A stretch of DNA of 64,000 bases from Ceratotherium simum simum (GCF_000283155.1 NW_004454225.1:1822386-1886385), one strand, 5' to 3'; shown: positions 1-13,290, counted from the stretch's first letter. Translations and numbers: made by a program. The notes: generated by a model from the letters alone, not told the origin.

Positions 1-249
1 GCTCTGTTTCAAACACATGGGCAGTTCCAGAGACAGAGGCTGGTGGGTAATGGTGCAGCTGCATCTCCTGGGACTGAGCACTTCACAGCCCTTCAGGAGT
101 CTTGCCCCAGCCTGTCCCACCTTCCCTGCCAAGCCCGGGCTCTCCAGCTGTTGGATTCTGAGTCTCTCTCCTTTATGCTCAATCGCTGATCCCAAGCCGG
201 AATTTCTGAGCAGTGGAGACCCAGCTTCACGTCAGGGACAGAGGACAGG

Positions 250-440
250 CTCTGAAGTTGAAAGGTCTCAGTTTCTGTCCTGATCTGGCCACTTACTAGC
301 TGTATTCCTTTGGGTAAATCACTTCCTTCTCTGAGGCTCCTGACTGCAAAATGGGAGGATAATACTTAGATTTCTGAGTTGTTTTGAAAAGCAAGGGAGA
401 AACTGTGTGTGAAGCCTAAGGATATGGAGAAAGTATTGTA
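250..440 (+). mobile_element. MIR SINE
   Basis: The core GGCCACTTACTAGCTGTATT followed by GGGTAAATCACTTCC and CTGCAAAATGGGAGGATAAT is the MIR consensus in forward orientation. Confidence 0.75.
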
Positions 441-1164
441 CAAATGTCAGTTGTCTTGGAAAGTAACTGCCGCCTTCTCTGTCTCCTCTCAGAGCAGGGG
501 AGGGAAGTGGGGGTGCCCCAGCCAGGAGATTAGAGTTGGGGGTCACTTCTCCTTGTTCCGATTAGAGGCCCTGTGCAGGTGTGTTTCCTGTTTCCTCCTC
601 TGAGTGAGAGGAGTGGCTGCCCATTGCCCCCCACCCCATTTATCTGTTGGCCTTGATTTGGTGGTGGAGTTTTGTCAGAGCCGCTGTCTGTCTGCAAGAA
701 GTTGTGGCATCTGAATCCTCAGCCAAGGATCTTCTCTGGGATCTGCCATGGGCAGAGACAAGACAGAGAGGCGCAGAGGCTCCCCAGTTCCTAAACCAGG
801 GATCCCCGAGGGTGTTCCCCTCACACAGTCATCCAGAAGGGCCTGACTGGCCACACAAGCCCAGCCCAAGACCCCAAGGGCAGTCTGGAAAGACTCCCCA
901 GAACTAAAGCTTTCACAGGGTGGGGCGCAGAGGGACAGGCTGTGTTTCTCTCTTTGGAGCAGAGGGAAGGCTAGGCCTGGTTCCTCTGAAATCGGACACT
1001 TTGGGTCCCTGAAACTCTGAGGATGGGTATTTCCCAGGGAGTTCAAAAGTAGAAGATGGGGCCTCAGTAAAGGGGCGCATTCTTCATGACCTTCTCTTGG
1101 TGTCATAGCCACGTTTGTGGGGCAGTACTCTCAGGAGGCCAGGCCACTGCCAGGAGAAGGAGTA

Positions 1165-1360
1165 CACAGCTGGGAGCCGGGAGCACAGGTGTCCCCGGTC
1201 TTGCTCTGGCTGTCTCTTTCCTTGCCCACCAAGTGACCTTGGAAAAATCATTTGACCTTGCTGGGCCTCCATCTCTGCATCTGTAAAATGGGGATAATTC
1301 TTGCCTTCTTGCTTACTTTCACAAGATTGCTCTGAGACTCTAATGCAAGACTATAAGAGA
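1165..1360 (+). mobile_element. MIR SINE
   Basis: Forward MIR with GTGACCTTGGAAAAATCATT and TCTGCATCTGTAAAATGGGG. Confidence 0.75.
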
Positions 1361-2761
1361 GCATTTTGAAAAAGATGAGTAATGTATGCAGATAAAAGGG
1401 ATTTCTGTTATGAGGAGCTAACATTGTTGAAAGATAGGTGCTATGCGTGTTTTTTCCTTTAATTAATCCAACCCTCAGCACCTTGCAAGGGAACCTAGAG
1501 ATTCCTAGAGGCTCCGGGAAAGCACAAGGTCATCTAACTCACATAGAGGGCTAGCTGGATTCTATCCAGGTTTGAGTTCAAGGCTTGTGTCCTGCAACAA
1601 ATGCAGATTACCTTTGGGGATTGCCCCTTGGGGCCACCTCTTCCTTCAAACTGCCAGAAACAAAGTATATTTATTGCCATCCAGGCCCTGGGAAGCTCTC
1701 AGACAAGTTCCGGAGACAAACAAGTATAGGACTGCTGGCTGCTCTGATCTGTGTGAGTCAGGGAAAGGAGGGTTCTTTCTGCCTGGCGGCACTGGGGCAA
1801 TATCACTGGGAAGCTGGGTATAGGTAGCTTCCAGGGACCTATATTGTCTTTTCAGTGGCCACTTTCTGGCCCTTGGGACTTGTGCCCTCACTGACAAGCT
1901 GAGACATTGATGAGATTCCCAGCCAGCAACCTCCCATCCCTCCATGTTCTCACCCCCGAGGATGCGGCCTCACCTGGGCTGGCGGCCAGATCCACCTCCC
2001 TTTTCTCAGAGTGTACGAGGCAGAGCCTGTTCCAACTGGGGGGGGTGCAGGGAGCAGGGCAGAGAACAACTAATCCTGGGGTGGGTACTGGCTGACCACC
2101 TGCCTCTGCTCCTGGCACTGTCCTGAGCCCCCACCCCCAGGCTGAGTCACTCTAGCAATCCCTGCTCTCCCCGCCTCACCACACCTCGCCACCCCAGGCA
2201 CCATGACCAGTCAGCCTTAGCTGCCTTTCCCAGTTTTCTTTCTACTTCTCTGAAATCCGTGGAGTCTGTGGACTTGCTAATGATGCCAGAATCTTAGCCC
2301 TGGAAAAGAGCCTGTGGCTTTTCTAGTTAGTTATTAGTCTCTCTGGCCCTAGTTTCCAATAATTTGTAAGCTCATCCAGCACAGCTTGTACGGTGGTCAT
2401 CATTCTGTTGGGCCCCTCGCAGTACTGTCTGGGCATGTGGGAGGCTCCAGATAAATGTTCTTTTTGTTCTGTTTTCTAGCAGTGAGTCAGCAGATGGTTG
2501 GGGCGGGGGCGGGGGCAGGGACCAGGGCTCTTTACCTTTTGGTGAGTCTTCAAGGACAGACTGTGAGTGTCCTTAACTCCTCCTCCCAGGAGAGTTCCCA
2601 GGCTGCCTGAAGAGTCCTCACATTTGCTCGTTCACGCAACATGTTTTACTGAGGACCTACTACGTACCAGGTTCCAGAAATACATGTGTAAAATGTGGAC
2701 CCTGACCTTAAGTCCAATGGGGGAGATAAAAAGAAAATAAGTTGCAGTACAGTGGGGGCGG

Positions 2762-2920
2762 GTTATAGCTATTATTTATTGAGCTCTTAAATGCCAGACA
2801 CATGCTAGCCCTTTTAAAATATATTATTTCCTTTAATTTTCACAACAATCCAGCAACTTTCCATTTTACAGATGACAAGGTAACACCACTGGTAAATAGT
2901 GGGGCTGGATGGGAACTGAG
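2762..2920 (-). mobile_element. MIR SINE
   Basis: Reverse MIR: TATTTATTGAGCTCTTAAAT, CATTTTACAGATGACAAGGT. Confidence 0.75.
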
Positions 2921-4639
2921 ATGAGTCTGATTCCCACTGAGCTCCAGGGGAGCAGAGGCCTCCGGGGATTGACAGCTGAAGCAGCCGATCTGGAGGGGAG
3001 GGTGGGCAGAGGGCAGGTGTGCGCAAGGCTGGAGGCCTGGGAGTGCGTGGAATCACTTTATTCCTGTCACCCCAACGCCCTCCTGACTGCCTTTCCCAAC
3101 CGGACCCCTCCCTGCACGCTCCACTTGCCTCTCTGGGGAACCCCCCCAGGTAGCATCACCTGGCAGTGGCCATGAAGTTATCCTTGCTGCTTCGCAGAAC
3201 CTCCTGGGCAAACTGCCAACTCCAGTTGTCTTGCCCTGATGGGTCAATCAAGAAACACCTCAGTAGGTACTTCTTGAGTCGTGCCTTGCTCTGCCCACGT
3301 GTTGTATAGTGCTCAGAGCTCCAGGCCAGGAACCCAAACCAGCAGCTGATCCTAAAAATCGTTTGTGTATCTTCATTGGATTTTTTTTAGCAGCTGATTT
3401 ATCTTCCTAATTACGTTTAGCTTTAAGCTAATGTTAAAATGAGCTTGCATTAGATAATTTTCACTAATTAACACCAACTTAGTGCCGGGGATGTCAGCCC
3501 AGAAGCACGCCGTGGGGCAGGAAAAGCTGGCCTAGGATCTTAGAAAGAATTGCTGTCTTACTCCCCGGTGGATCGCATATGGTTCTTCACGGCTCAATTA
3601 GTTGACCTTGCTCACGTGGGTGCAGTCTGTTCTCTTTCTCCAGAGAGAAAGCGGGGTCTCCTTTGTATGTCTCCTTCATCAACCTAGTTTGTGGTATGGG
3701 TGTCAAGAGTGACGGCTTCATAGGGTCAGGTCAACAGGCATGAGCCCCAGTGGGGCACAGCAGGGTCGGGAAGAGAGCTCTGCACAAAGGCCCAGGGGTC
3801 TGGGAGGGGAAGCGGCCTGGCTGGGCAGCGTTGGGCTCCAGCGGCTGCCAGTGCAGCGAGGGAGCCTGGTGTTTAATGATGTCTAATTAGTGAGGCTGAA
3901 ACAATGTAACATGGCTACAGACAGACAGCTGAGAAGCCTCAGCTGACAAGGCACAAATGCCCTGCTGGTGGCGTGGGGGCAGCATGGCCTCCAGTGGAGA
4001 ACAGGACCCGGTTGGTCTGGGCTCTGCTCTCTTGGTGGGCCAGGGCTCTGATCCAAACTGCTTTCTCCACTCCCCGAGGGCAGCCCCCCACTGCAGAGGG
4101 CTTCTGTTGAGAACATTTACTGTGTGTCAGGCCCTGTGCAGGACGGAATGACAGGTCTCTGTCCCCCACCTCCATGTGCTCAGACAGAGGCCTGAGCAGA
4201 CATGCATCCTGGGGAGGGCACACGCTGCCCTGGGGGCTGGGGACAGAGAACGATCCTGGGACAGCCTCAGGGAAGAGTGAAGCAGGGACCTCAACAGGGA
4301 AAGGGCATCGCCACAGGGACAGGGTGGTGACAGCATGAGTCGAGGCACAAGGGCCAGAGCCGGCGGGTGTGTTTGGAGAACACAGAGAAGTTTATTGTCA
4401 GGGGGGAGTGGGTTGGAAGCACATGGAGGGTCTTCAGCCTGGCTGCGGGCTTGATTCTGTAGGTGGTTGGGGGCCAGAGTGTTTGAGCAGGGATATGTGT
4501 AGGGTTGTTATTGGGTCCCCCTGCCGAGATGGGGAAGGATCAGGACTGCGTTAGCTAATCCCCATCAAGCTGCCACTGAGCATCAAGCAGACGCCAGGCT
4601 CTGTGAGGGAAGAAGGGCAGGGGGGCCATCAGGGGCAGG

Positions 4640-4810
4640 CACCACACCAGATTCTGTCTAGGCATCATGGCGTTTCTTTGCATCCTCACAAGAACCGTGA
4701 GGCAGTCTCACTTTCCAGGGAGAATTCAGAGGGGCTAAATAACTAGCACATGGTTTCACTGCCAGTGTGGGACCCAACTCCAAAGTCTGTGCTTTCCACA
4801 CTCCAAAACG
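4640..4810 (-). mobile_element. MIR SINE
   Basis: Reverse MIR with TCCTCACAAGAACCGTGAGG and a GGACCCAACTCCAAAGTCTG end. Confidence 0.6.
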
Positions 4811-5834
4811 CTCGGGGACTGTGGGGGTTTACTGAAATGAATCTAGAGTCCAAGGGTGGGAGGATGCAGAGGGGGTGGGGCAGAGCCAGGCAGACTGTCC
4901 TCCCCTGGGTGGTTGCGCTGACCTTCTCTCCTGGGCTCTCCTCTCTTTTACCCCAAGGAGCATAAACGGGAAGCTTCAGGTAAAGGTTTCTCATTTAGTA
5001 GTTCACACCCTACTGGTGTGGAAATTGGTGGTAATTCAGATGGGGCCTGTGGCAACCTTGACAAGAGAAGTCTGTGGTGTACCCAGAGCACTGAGAGCCC
5101 CAACCCCGGGGATGAGTCGTTTCCATCCTCGAACAGCACCTTTCTGTGCTCCGGTGATGGCTGTGCGGGTCAGGTTCCTGGAGCCCACCTGGAGGTCCTC
5201 TGCTCTGGTACTGCCCGCTCCGGCTGCTCAGTGTGCGGGTATAGACGCCCAGCATCGCTCGACGACAGCGCATGGTGCGGACTTTTCTTCTCTTAATTGA
5301 GCTGCCCTTCCCCTCAAGTCAGTTCAAGTTTTGACCTTTCTGGGGGTGTGGTGCTCTAGGCTTTAATCCCCACCCCGGGCTGGGCCTGCTGGGCACATAT
5401 TGAGCAGAGGACAAACACCTCCACCTTGCTGTCTGTGCGGGGGTGGCTTGGGCTGCAGGCTCCCCAGGAGCTGGGCGTGCCCCACACTGGCTGTTCCTTC
5501 CCTCTCGCCCCCTCTCTGAGGTGGTGGCCCCTTTGTTCTGGGTTCCGTCTCTGAGAAAGAAGAGGGCACTGGCACGTGCCCACCGCTCACAACAGGCCAA
5601 GCCCTGTGCTTCTCGTGCCGCCTGCATTATCTCATTTGAAACTCAGAGCAACCCTGTGGAGGCATCGCCTCCCCATATTAATGAGGAAACTGAGGCTTAG
5701 ATTAAATGGCTCTCAAGGCCACACATCCAGTGAGACTTTCTGCTTCCAGAGAGTATATTCTCTTCTAGACACCAGCCGTTACTCAGTGATCCATCCACCA
5801 CCTGCATTCCGATCAACTGTGGGAGCGTGTTGTT

Positions 5835-5972
5835 CCAATGCGTTTTCACGGGCTTGCTGAGTCAGAATCTCTGGGGAAGGGGCCCAGGAATCTGCCTATT
5901 CAATAGGCACACCCCCACCACCACTCCACCCCAGGGGATCCTTTATACGCTGAAGTTGACAACCACTGCCCT
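5835..5972. mobile_element. MER5A-like hAT fragment
   Basis: GAGTCAGAATCTCTGGGGAA, GGGCCCAGGAATCTGCCTAT and GAAGTTGACAACCACTGCC follow the MER5A pattern. A short related piece may lie near 20170-20215. Confidence 0.6.
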
Positions 5973-7714
5973 GTAGACCTGGATCCCACTCTTTGGGGAG
6001 ATGAGAGAAGGAGATTCCACTGTCAGAGATGTCTGAGCCGGAGGCTGGCTGGCCGACCGAGCACTGCCCTCCATGGGAAGGGAAGGCCTGCTCTCTGGTC
6101 TCTGACAGACTGACTCCCCTGGGCTGCTAGACAGATGGCTATTGTGGGAGGTAGCAGCTTGACCAGTTTAGGGCTTAAGGTGAGGGGAGTCAGCCCCGTT
6201 CACCTTGTAGCAAGTCGCTTTAACGACCCCTCATAACTACACAGCTTTTTCGTGGGATTCCGTGGGCGTGATCTCATCGGAACCTCCCAGCAGCCCTGGG
6301 AGGAAGGCAAAGCAGGCATTTCCTTTCGAGGGGAAAGTCGAGCCCCGGGCTCGCACGGGTAATCGTTGGGAAAGCGGGGACTGGAACCGCTGCTGTGGCT
6401 TGGGCAGCTCCCTTCCTTTGTTCCCCAGGAAGAAGTGGCCATCACCAGCACACCCCTGAGATCAGCAGGCTTGGCCTGTGGCCTCCTGCTTTCCCCACCG
6501 TGGAGCTGAGCAAGAAAGGGGTGGATCTTTGCCAGCAACTGCAGCCACACCTGCCCCAGTGCCTAGAGCTCCACGTCAGCAAAGCTGGGGAAACCAGTAA
6601 AGGAGGGAGTGGTATTGTCTGTCTCCACCAGTGCATCCTGGTTTTGTGTGACTGAAGGTGGCCTGGGGTCCTAGTCAGAGTAGATCTGTCCCCAGAGCCT
6701 GCTATGTCCCTGTTGTCTGGGGGTGACAGCTTGGTGTTGTAGACAAGCTCAGGACTGGGGTCAAAAGCCTGGGCTTTAGTCCCGCCTCTGCCAAGACCCT
6801 GCTGGGTGGCTTAACCTTGGTGCTGGGCTCTAGCTGTTAAGTTTCCTCCTCGCTCTGACATTCTGTGAGTCTGCAGTGTCCTTTAGTGCAGGGGCCAAGT
6901 GCAGAGGTCAGCCTGTGCCCCGCACGTGGGCATGGCCAAGGTGCTTTGCAGCGCTGACATGCCCCCCATCACAGGGAGGACATGCGCTCTTTTTGTGACT
7001 TCCACAAAGGTGCCTGCTGTATGTGCGGGTGGCCTGATGTCCTTGGTGCGGACTTCTACCTCTTGGTTAAGTACTGTCCTTGCTCATGGGCTGGCTGCTC
7101 CTTCAAGATCTTGGGTGGGTGGAGTGGAGGCAGAGAGATCAGACCTTGGAGCTGTCGCTTAGGCAGCAGTCCCAAGAGGCACCAACTTCTTTTCCCTTCT
7201 CTGCACCCTTGAGGAAGAGCTTCAATTCTCCCTTCCAGCAAGATGATCTAACCAGGGATCTTGCTCAGCATTCATTTGTCTGTTTTTTTTCTCTACCCCA
7301 GTGCCTTGTCATTAATGAAATAAAAGAGAGATCTACAAAGCTACATTCACACCCCGCAAATAAAACAACAGACATGAAACAACCTCCGTTTAGACATTTG
7401 TTCCACAAACATGGAAAACTGACTTTGTGTTGAGATGTCCCCCAGGGTGGAGATTCTGAGAGAAGTCAGAGGGTCCCTGCCATCAGGAGCCCACAGCCCA
7501 GTGAGGGACAGAGCCGTTCAGCAGATTCTACGACAAAGTGTCAAGGAGCTCCGCTGTTTACATGGAATACAGTGTGGGCAGGAAGCAGGGAGTGGGGAAC
7601 ATTGTTGAGTGGAGAGAAGTTCAGGAAATTCTTGGCTGAGTCTTGAAAAATGCACAGATGTTTCACGGGGTACGGAAGGGTAGGAACAAAGGGACTCGAA
7701 ACTGCCTGATATGT

Positions 7715-7906
7715 GTGGTGGTTCTCAAAGTGGGGGGTGGGGGGCGCAGGACTCATTTATCAATGTCCACAGACGTTTTTGGTTGTCACCACTTGGGGTG
7801 ATGCTACCGGGATGCTGCTAAACATCTTGCAATGCACCGGACAGCCCCCCACAACAAAGAACTACTGGCCCCAAAAGGTCAATAGTGCCGCAGTAGAGAA
7901 ACCCCG
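7715..7906 (+). mobile_element. MER20-like hAT element
   Basis: GTGGTTCTCAAAGTGGGG, ACGTTTTTGGTTGTCACCAC, GGATGCTGCTAAACATCTTG and GTCAATAGTGCCGCAGTAGA follow the MER20 consensus order as I remember it. Confidence 0.75.
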
Positions 7907-10321
7907 TGTTAGGGTAACTGGCGGTCATTCTGTGCTGCTGAAAACAAGGGCAGAGATGAGATGGCCCAAATGAAACTAGAGAGGAGGAAAGGGCTGATCA
8001 CAAGGCCTTCAGATGCTGAATTCAGGAGTTTGGACCTCTCTCAAGGGCTGAGGGCCCCACAGGTTCACCAGTCTGTTTTGGGGGGGGTCATCGCTGTGAA
8101 GAATGAATTGGAGGGCAGAGACGGAGCAGGAGAGACACTTAGTGAGGAAGCTATTCCAGAAGTTGGGTAAGAAATGAGGGGGGTCTGAGCTAGGGCAGCA
8201 GAGCAGTGGGAACAGAAAGAACTTCACCCAGAGAAGGTGCACAGAGGGGTGGGACCTGCCGGACTCCGTGACCGATTAGATTTGGTCAGTGGGTAGAAAG
8301 GGGGAAGCCTTTCTCCGGCTTCTGGCCAGGGTGACTGAGACGATGTTGATTTGGGAGGCAGGCGAACGCGGCTCTGTGGGGTGGAGATCCAGTGGAGCGG
8401 TGGCTGTGTAGTCTGGGTCACCTAAACACAGCAGGGATGACAGTCCCCGGCTGTTTTGAGCAGAGCTGCCATGGTGTGCAGGGGGAAGGTGGAGCCCTTT
8501 TCATTATTTTTGTAATCTAATGGTAATTAAGGAGTCCAGAGAGAGAATCCAAAAAGCTGGCAGTTTAATTAGAGTCAAATGACAGATAGAGGGGAATTCT
8601 GAGGCTCCCTATCCCTCCCCCCTGTTCCCCCACCTCCACCCCGTCCCTCCACTGAGGAGACCTTGAACTAACCAAATGCCCGATGAGAAGTGTTATAGCA
8701 TCAGAGCCTCTTTGCTGGTGAGCCTGCGACAGCTTCTAAACACTCCTGCCACTGCGGATTAACCTCTCTCCCCGGGTGCTGCACATCAGTGGGTACCAGG
8801 TAAAGGACCCTGGGAGCCAGCCAGGAGGAGGAGGTGACTCTTCTCTCCTGACGAAATCTGTCTCCCTGGGTTCTGAGCTGTGACGTCCTTCTTTTGAAAC
8901 CCGATTTTCCGTTTACACTGGGAGTCTTGAAGTTAGGTTTGGCAGGGAGGATCATGTGGCACATTGAACACTGGAGCCGAGGTGGGGGGTCTGATTTTCC
9001 TGGGCCCGATGCTGTGGAGCTGAATGTCACGCGGTGCCCTCAGAGATGAAAGCACAGGGTAATTATCACTTCTCCTCCACAATGAGATTGCAGGAGTCTG
9101 CGAGCAATTGATTTTTTTCCCTACTACAGATATTTCATTGTTTAATTGGTAGTGACGGCTGGCACAGATGGCTGGCTTTCACCAGGGTGCTGCAGACCAA
9201 GCCTCCTGAAGGCAGGGCCCTCGGGACTCTGTCTCTCCCTCAGTTTGTGATCCTCTCACATCACATCCTTTGGCAGGTGAGGGCAAGGGCTGGCCTACTC
9301 CCTGCTTGCTTTTTCAGTTACAAAACAAAAGCGGGTGTGTGGCTCTAGAAGCGCTTCCATGAGCCAGTCAAGCTCTCCTCAGTGATATATAGAGAGTGAC
9401 TTTAAGCTGGATACTGTGGAGAGTTTGGAAATGAGCCAGCAGTGGACTCTTGGCCTCAGACAGCCCTTGGAGACCGGATATCAGGAGCCCTACAAGATGG
9501 TGGGAAGCCATGTTCCAATGGAGCGAGGCCTGAAGTGTCATGTTAAAACCCTCCCTGGTCCCACCCCAACCTCACTGTACCTACCCCGTACCCACCCTGA
9601 CCTGCTCCAGGCAAACTGTTGTGTGTTGTGTTGTTTGTTCTGGACCTCAAGTGTGGAGCTGACTGTGAACCTCCTTTCATGGTCCACTGCCATCCTCAAT
9701 CCATGGAAGGCCCCTCTTACTTTATGTTTGCCTCCCCTCCCATTCTTTCTCCATCTATAGGCAGCCACTCTGATGTATTCAGTATATGTCCTTGGATATG
9801 TCTGTATCCTTGAAAACGTGCAGTGTTATTTTATGTAGAGTGTTCTTATTTACATAAATGATATTAGGCTATAGATCTCATTCTCTAACATTTTAAGTCA
9901 AACTATCCATTTTAAAAAGAACTATCCAAGTTACTGCACATAGAACTGGTTCATTGCTTCTGTGCTACAGAGCACTCTGTCGTGTACATTCCTCACCCAT
10001 TCTTCTGGAGATAGGCATCTAAGTTATGCCAACTCCTTGCTGTCCCAAAGAAAGCTACAGAGAATATCTTTGTTCCTGCCACCTTATAGACCTGTGCAAA
10101 TATCCACGAGGTTCCCCAGGTGCAATGCCAAGAGTGGCATTGCTGGCTTGTAGTTATGCACATCCTGAAATCCACTGAGCTCTGCCCAGTGCTCTAGGGA
10201 ATAACTGCACCAGTGTCCCTTCCCACCAGCAGTGAATGAGGGTTCCCCTTTCCTCACATACTAATGTTTAGAATTATACAACTTTCTAATTTTTAGTTAA
10301 TCTTATAGTTATAAAGTGGTA

Positions 10322-10351
<30 letters not shown>
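10322..10351. repeat. (TC)n microsatellite
   Basis: About 14 uninterrupted TC dinucleotides inside the decayed L1. Confidence 0.95.
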
Positions 10352-10352
<1 letters not shown>

Positions 10353-11763
10353 TTTAATTTGAATTTTTCTGATTACTAAGAAAGTCTGCTTCTCTTTACG
10401 TACTTATTAGCCATTCAGGTATCTCCTCTAGGAATTACCTGTTCATATCCTTTGCCCATTTTTCTAATTAATTTCCTGTCTTTTTCTTGCTGATTTGCAG
10501 GCATCCCTTGTATATTATTAACTCCTTTTGGTTGTAGACATTGCAGATATCTTCTCCCATCAGTTACCCTTGTCTATGGCATCTTTCTTTGAACAGAAAA
10601 TCTCTAATTTGTCAAATGCATCTTTTTAAATTTTATTTGTTGTATGATTTGTGCTTTTGGAATTTTAAGAAATCCTTTCTTACCTGTGTCATGAAGATAT
10701 TTTCCTACATCTCAAGGATCACGTTTAGGTATTTAGCCTACCTGAAATTCACCTTTATATGGTGTGAGGTAGGGATCCACCTTTATTTTTCTTTATATAG
10801 TAAGCCAATTTTACCAGCAGCATCTATTAAACAGCATCCTTTCTCCACTGAATTGTGATTCTACCCCTATCAGACTTGAAGTTTTATGTATGTATATAGA
10901 TACATATAGGTTGCTGGTCTCTCCATGCTGTTTCATTAGTCTATTTCTTAGTTCCTTCCTACCTCAGTACCACAATTCTTATTACTATGGCTCTGCAGTA
11001 TGTCTTATTATCTGGTAGGACAAGTGTCCCCTGTTAGCTTTTCTTTTTCAACATTGACTTAGTTATTGTGGATCTTCATTCTGCCTCACATCTTAGAAGT
11101 ATTTGAGTTCCTCAAAAAAATTTACTGAACTTTCATTGGAATTGCATTGGATTTTATTAATATGGGGAGAATTGGATTTTTAAAATATTAAATCCTGTTA
11201 TCCATGAACATGATTTATCTCTTCATTTATTCACATATTTTTAAATGTCCTTTAGTAGAGTGTTCAAAATTTCTCCATAAAGGTATTAATTCCTAAACAC
11301 TATGTACTTAAGTTACAATTTTGAATGGATCTTATTTTCTATTCTTTTTTTTTTTAGTTGATTATTGCCATAGTGGAAGAATGCTATTGATTTTTATAAG
11401 TTTTTCTTATATCTAGCAATCTTGTTGAATTCTCCTATTAATTCTAATGGTTTTCCTTTGCATTCTACTAGGTTTTCTATAAAAATATCATCTCCAAATA
11501 CTGGTAGTTTTGTCTCTTCTAATCTTTCTCTTACTTCTTTTTCTTGTCTTATTGCATTGGTCAGGACCTCCAATACTTTGTTGAACAGCAGTGGTGATAG
11601 TGAGTATTCTTGACTTTAAAAATGCGTCTAAAATTTCTCTATTAAGTGTGTTTCAGGTGGGTTTTTAGTAGATAGCCTTTATCAAGTTAAGGGAGGTCCC
11701 TTCTGTGGCTAGTTTTTTGAGAATTTTAATCACAGATAGGGATCTAGTGTTATCAAATACTTT

Positions 11764-12014
11764 CTTTTTTTTAGCTGAGGAGGATTTGCCCTGAGCTAAC
11801 ATCTGTTGCCAATCTAACTCTTTTTTTTTTTTGGCTTGAGGAAGATTAGCCCTGAGTTAACATCTGTGCCAGTCTTCCTCTATTTTGTATGTGGGTCACC
11901 GCCACAGCATGGCTGATGAGTGATGTAGGTCCACGCCCAGGATCCAAACCCACAAACCCAGGCCACCAAAGTGGAGTGTGCTGAATTTAACCACTATGCC
12001 AGGGAGCTGGCCCC
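11764..12014 (-). mobile_element. ERE-type SINE (long form)
   Basis: This is the reverse complement of the long perissodactyl SINE: two TTAGCTCAGGGC-like blocks read in reverse, then a tRNA-like head ending GAGCTGGCCCC. Target-site duplications TATCAAATACTTT (11751-11763) and TATCAAGTACTTT (12015-12027) flank it. It is inserted into an older L1. Confidence 0.9.
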
Positions 12015-12496
12015 TATCAAGTACTTTTTAAAACTTTTAAGATAATATATGATTTCCCCTCCTTGACCCCATAAATGTTATAAATTAAAATAATACATTT
12101 TCTGATGTTGAATCATCGTTACATTTCCAGGATAAACTTTACTTGATTATGCTGTATTGTGTTTAATTCACTTTTAATGACTTATCCATGTTGTTTTTAT
12201 TTTCAAATTCATCAATGTGTAAATGGTCTTAAAATTTTTTTCCCATTTTTACTATTTCTTAAATAGTAAGAATTTCCTTAAAATTTTTTAAAAGTAAATA
12301 TTTCTGCAGTTATCTCTGTAATTATTTACTTAAAAAGCAAATGCATCTATAGTTATTTCTCTTTTTTCATTCAGTATTTTGTTTGCATCTCCTCTGTTTT
12401 TATCAGTCTTGCTAGTTTGCCTATCTTGTATAATCTTTTTAAAAAAAAATTTTTTTTTTATTTAATGTTTCTAAAATACCTTACAGCTCTGCCATC

Positions 12497-12730
12497 TCTG
12501 TGAGGCAGTATAATGCAGTGAAATGAAGACTCTGGGGTCAGACATACCTGAGTTCAAATCTGCTACATGCTAGCTGCTTGACCTTGGATACGTTACTTTG
12601 TCCCTTTGGATTTACTTCCTCATCTGTAAAATGGGAGTAACAATCTTCCTCATTGTGAGGATCAAATTAGAAAATGTACCTCAAGCACCTGGAATGGTGT
12701 GGGGCACATCAAAAGTGTTCAGTGCATCTT
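12497..12730 (+). mobile_element. MIR SINE
   Basis: Nearly full-length forward MIR: GAGTTCAAATCTGCTACATG, GCTGCTTGACCTTGGATACG, CTCATCTGTAAAATGGGAGT, and GCACATCAAAAGTGTTCAGT. Confidence 0.85.
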
Positions 12731-12739
12731 ATCCTTGTC

Positions 12740-13290
12740 CTCGTGCCTTTGTTTGTGTTGTGGTCTTTGCCTAAAATGCCCACCTCCTAGGCCCCTGCTA
12801 GCCCATGTGGCACCTGTATGCAGATGAGAAAAAGGTGTCCCTTCCTCAGGCAGGCACAACTTCCACGCGCCTGCTCAGCCCATTGTCCATGTGCGGTGCA
12901 CAACTTGCAGACCCATGCCTGGCAGCCTTGCCTACTTCCCTGCTCAGTTTTTCTCCCTGCTTATTTCTCATGGTGCCCAAGGCTGCCCACTCTTCAGGTT
13001 GCAGCTTCCTCTGTGAAGCCTTGTTCTACCCTGGCTGGAAGTAATCAATTAATCTCCCTCCCTCCCTCCATCCCTCCTTCTCTTCCCCTCCCAGCCTTTG
13101 AACTCACATCAAATGTCATTTGTGCATCTTTTAAGGCATTTATCTCATTTTCCTTATGTTTTAGTTATTTTTTGAAAATATCTTATCGTTCCAGGTGGAT
13201 TAACCCCTTGAAGTGAGGGATTATAGTTTATTTGTCTTCAGATCCTCCCTCTGCTTGTGGAGCTGGGTAAATGTTACTTGTAGGAATGAT
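12740..13290 (-). mobile_element. L2 LINE fragment
   Basis: Reverse-strand L2 3' text: TTGCCTAAAATGCCCACCTC, a TGTGAAGCCTTGTTCTACCC block and a terminal GTAAATGTTACTTG-like end. A CCCT-rich microsatellite lies at about 13047-13078. Confidence 0.6.

Larger units (their letters stand above)
9690..12470 (-). mobile_element. Decayed L1 LINE (ORF2 end and 3' region)
   Basis: AT-rich sequence read here as the reverse strand of an L1. Recognisable pieces are the 3' region with CCCACCAGCAGTGAATGAGG (about 10225-10245), the ORF2 C-terminal part around 11100-11620 (for example CTTTGTTGAACAGCAGTGGT), and continuation to about 12420. It is split by the ERE SINE at 11764-12014. Many frameshifts and stops make it inactive. 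A CT microsatellite (10322-10351) lies within it. Confidence 0.8.
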
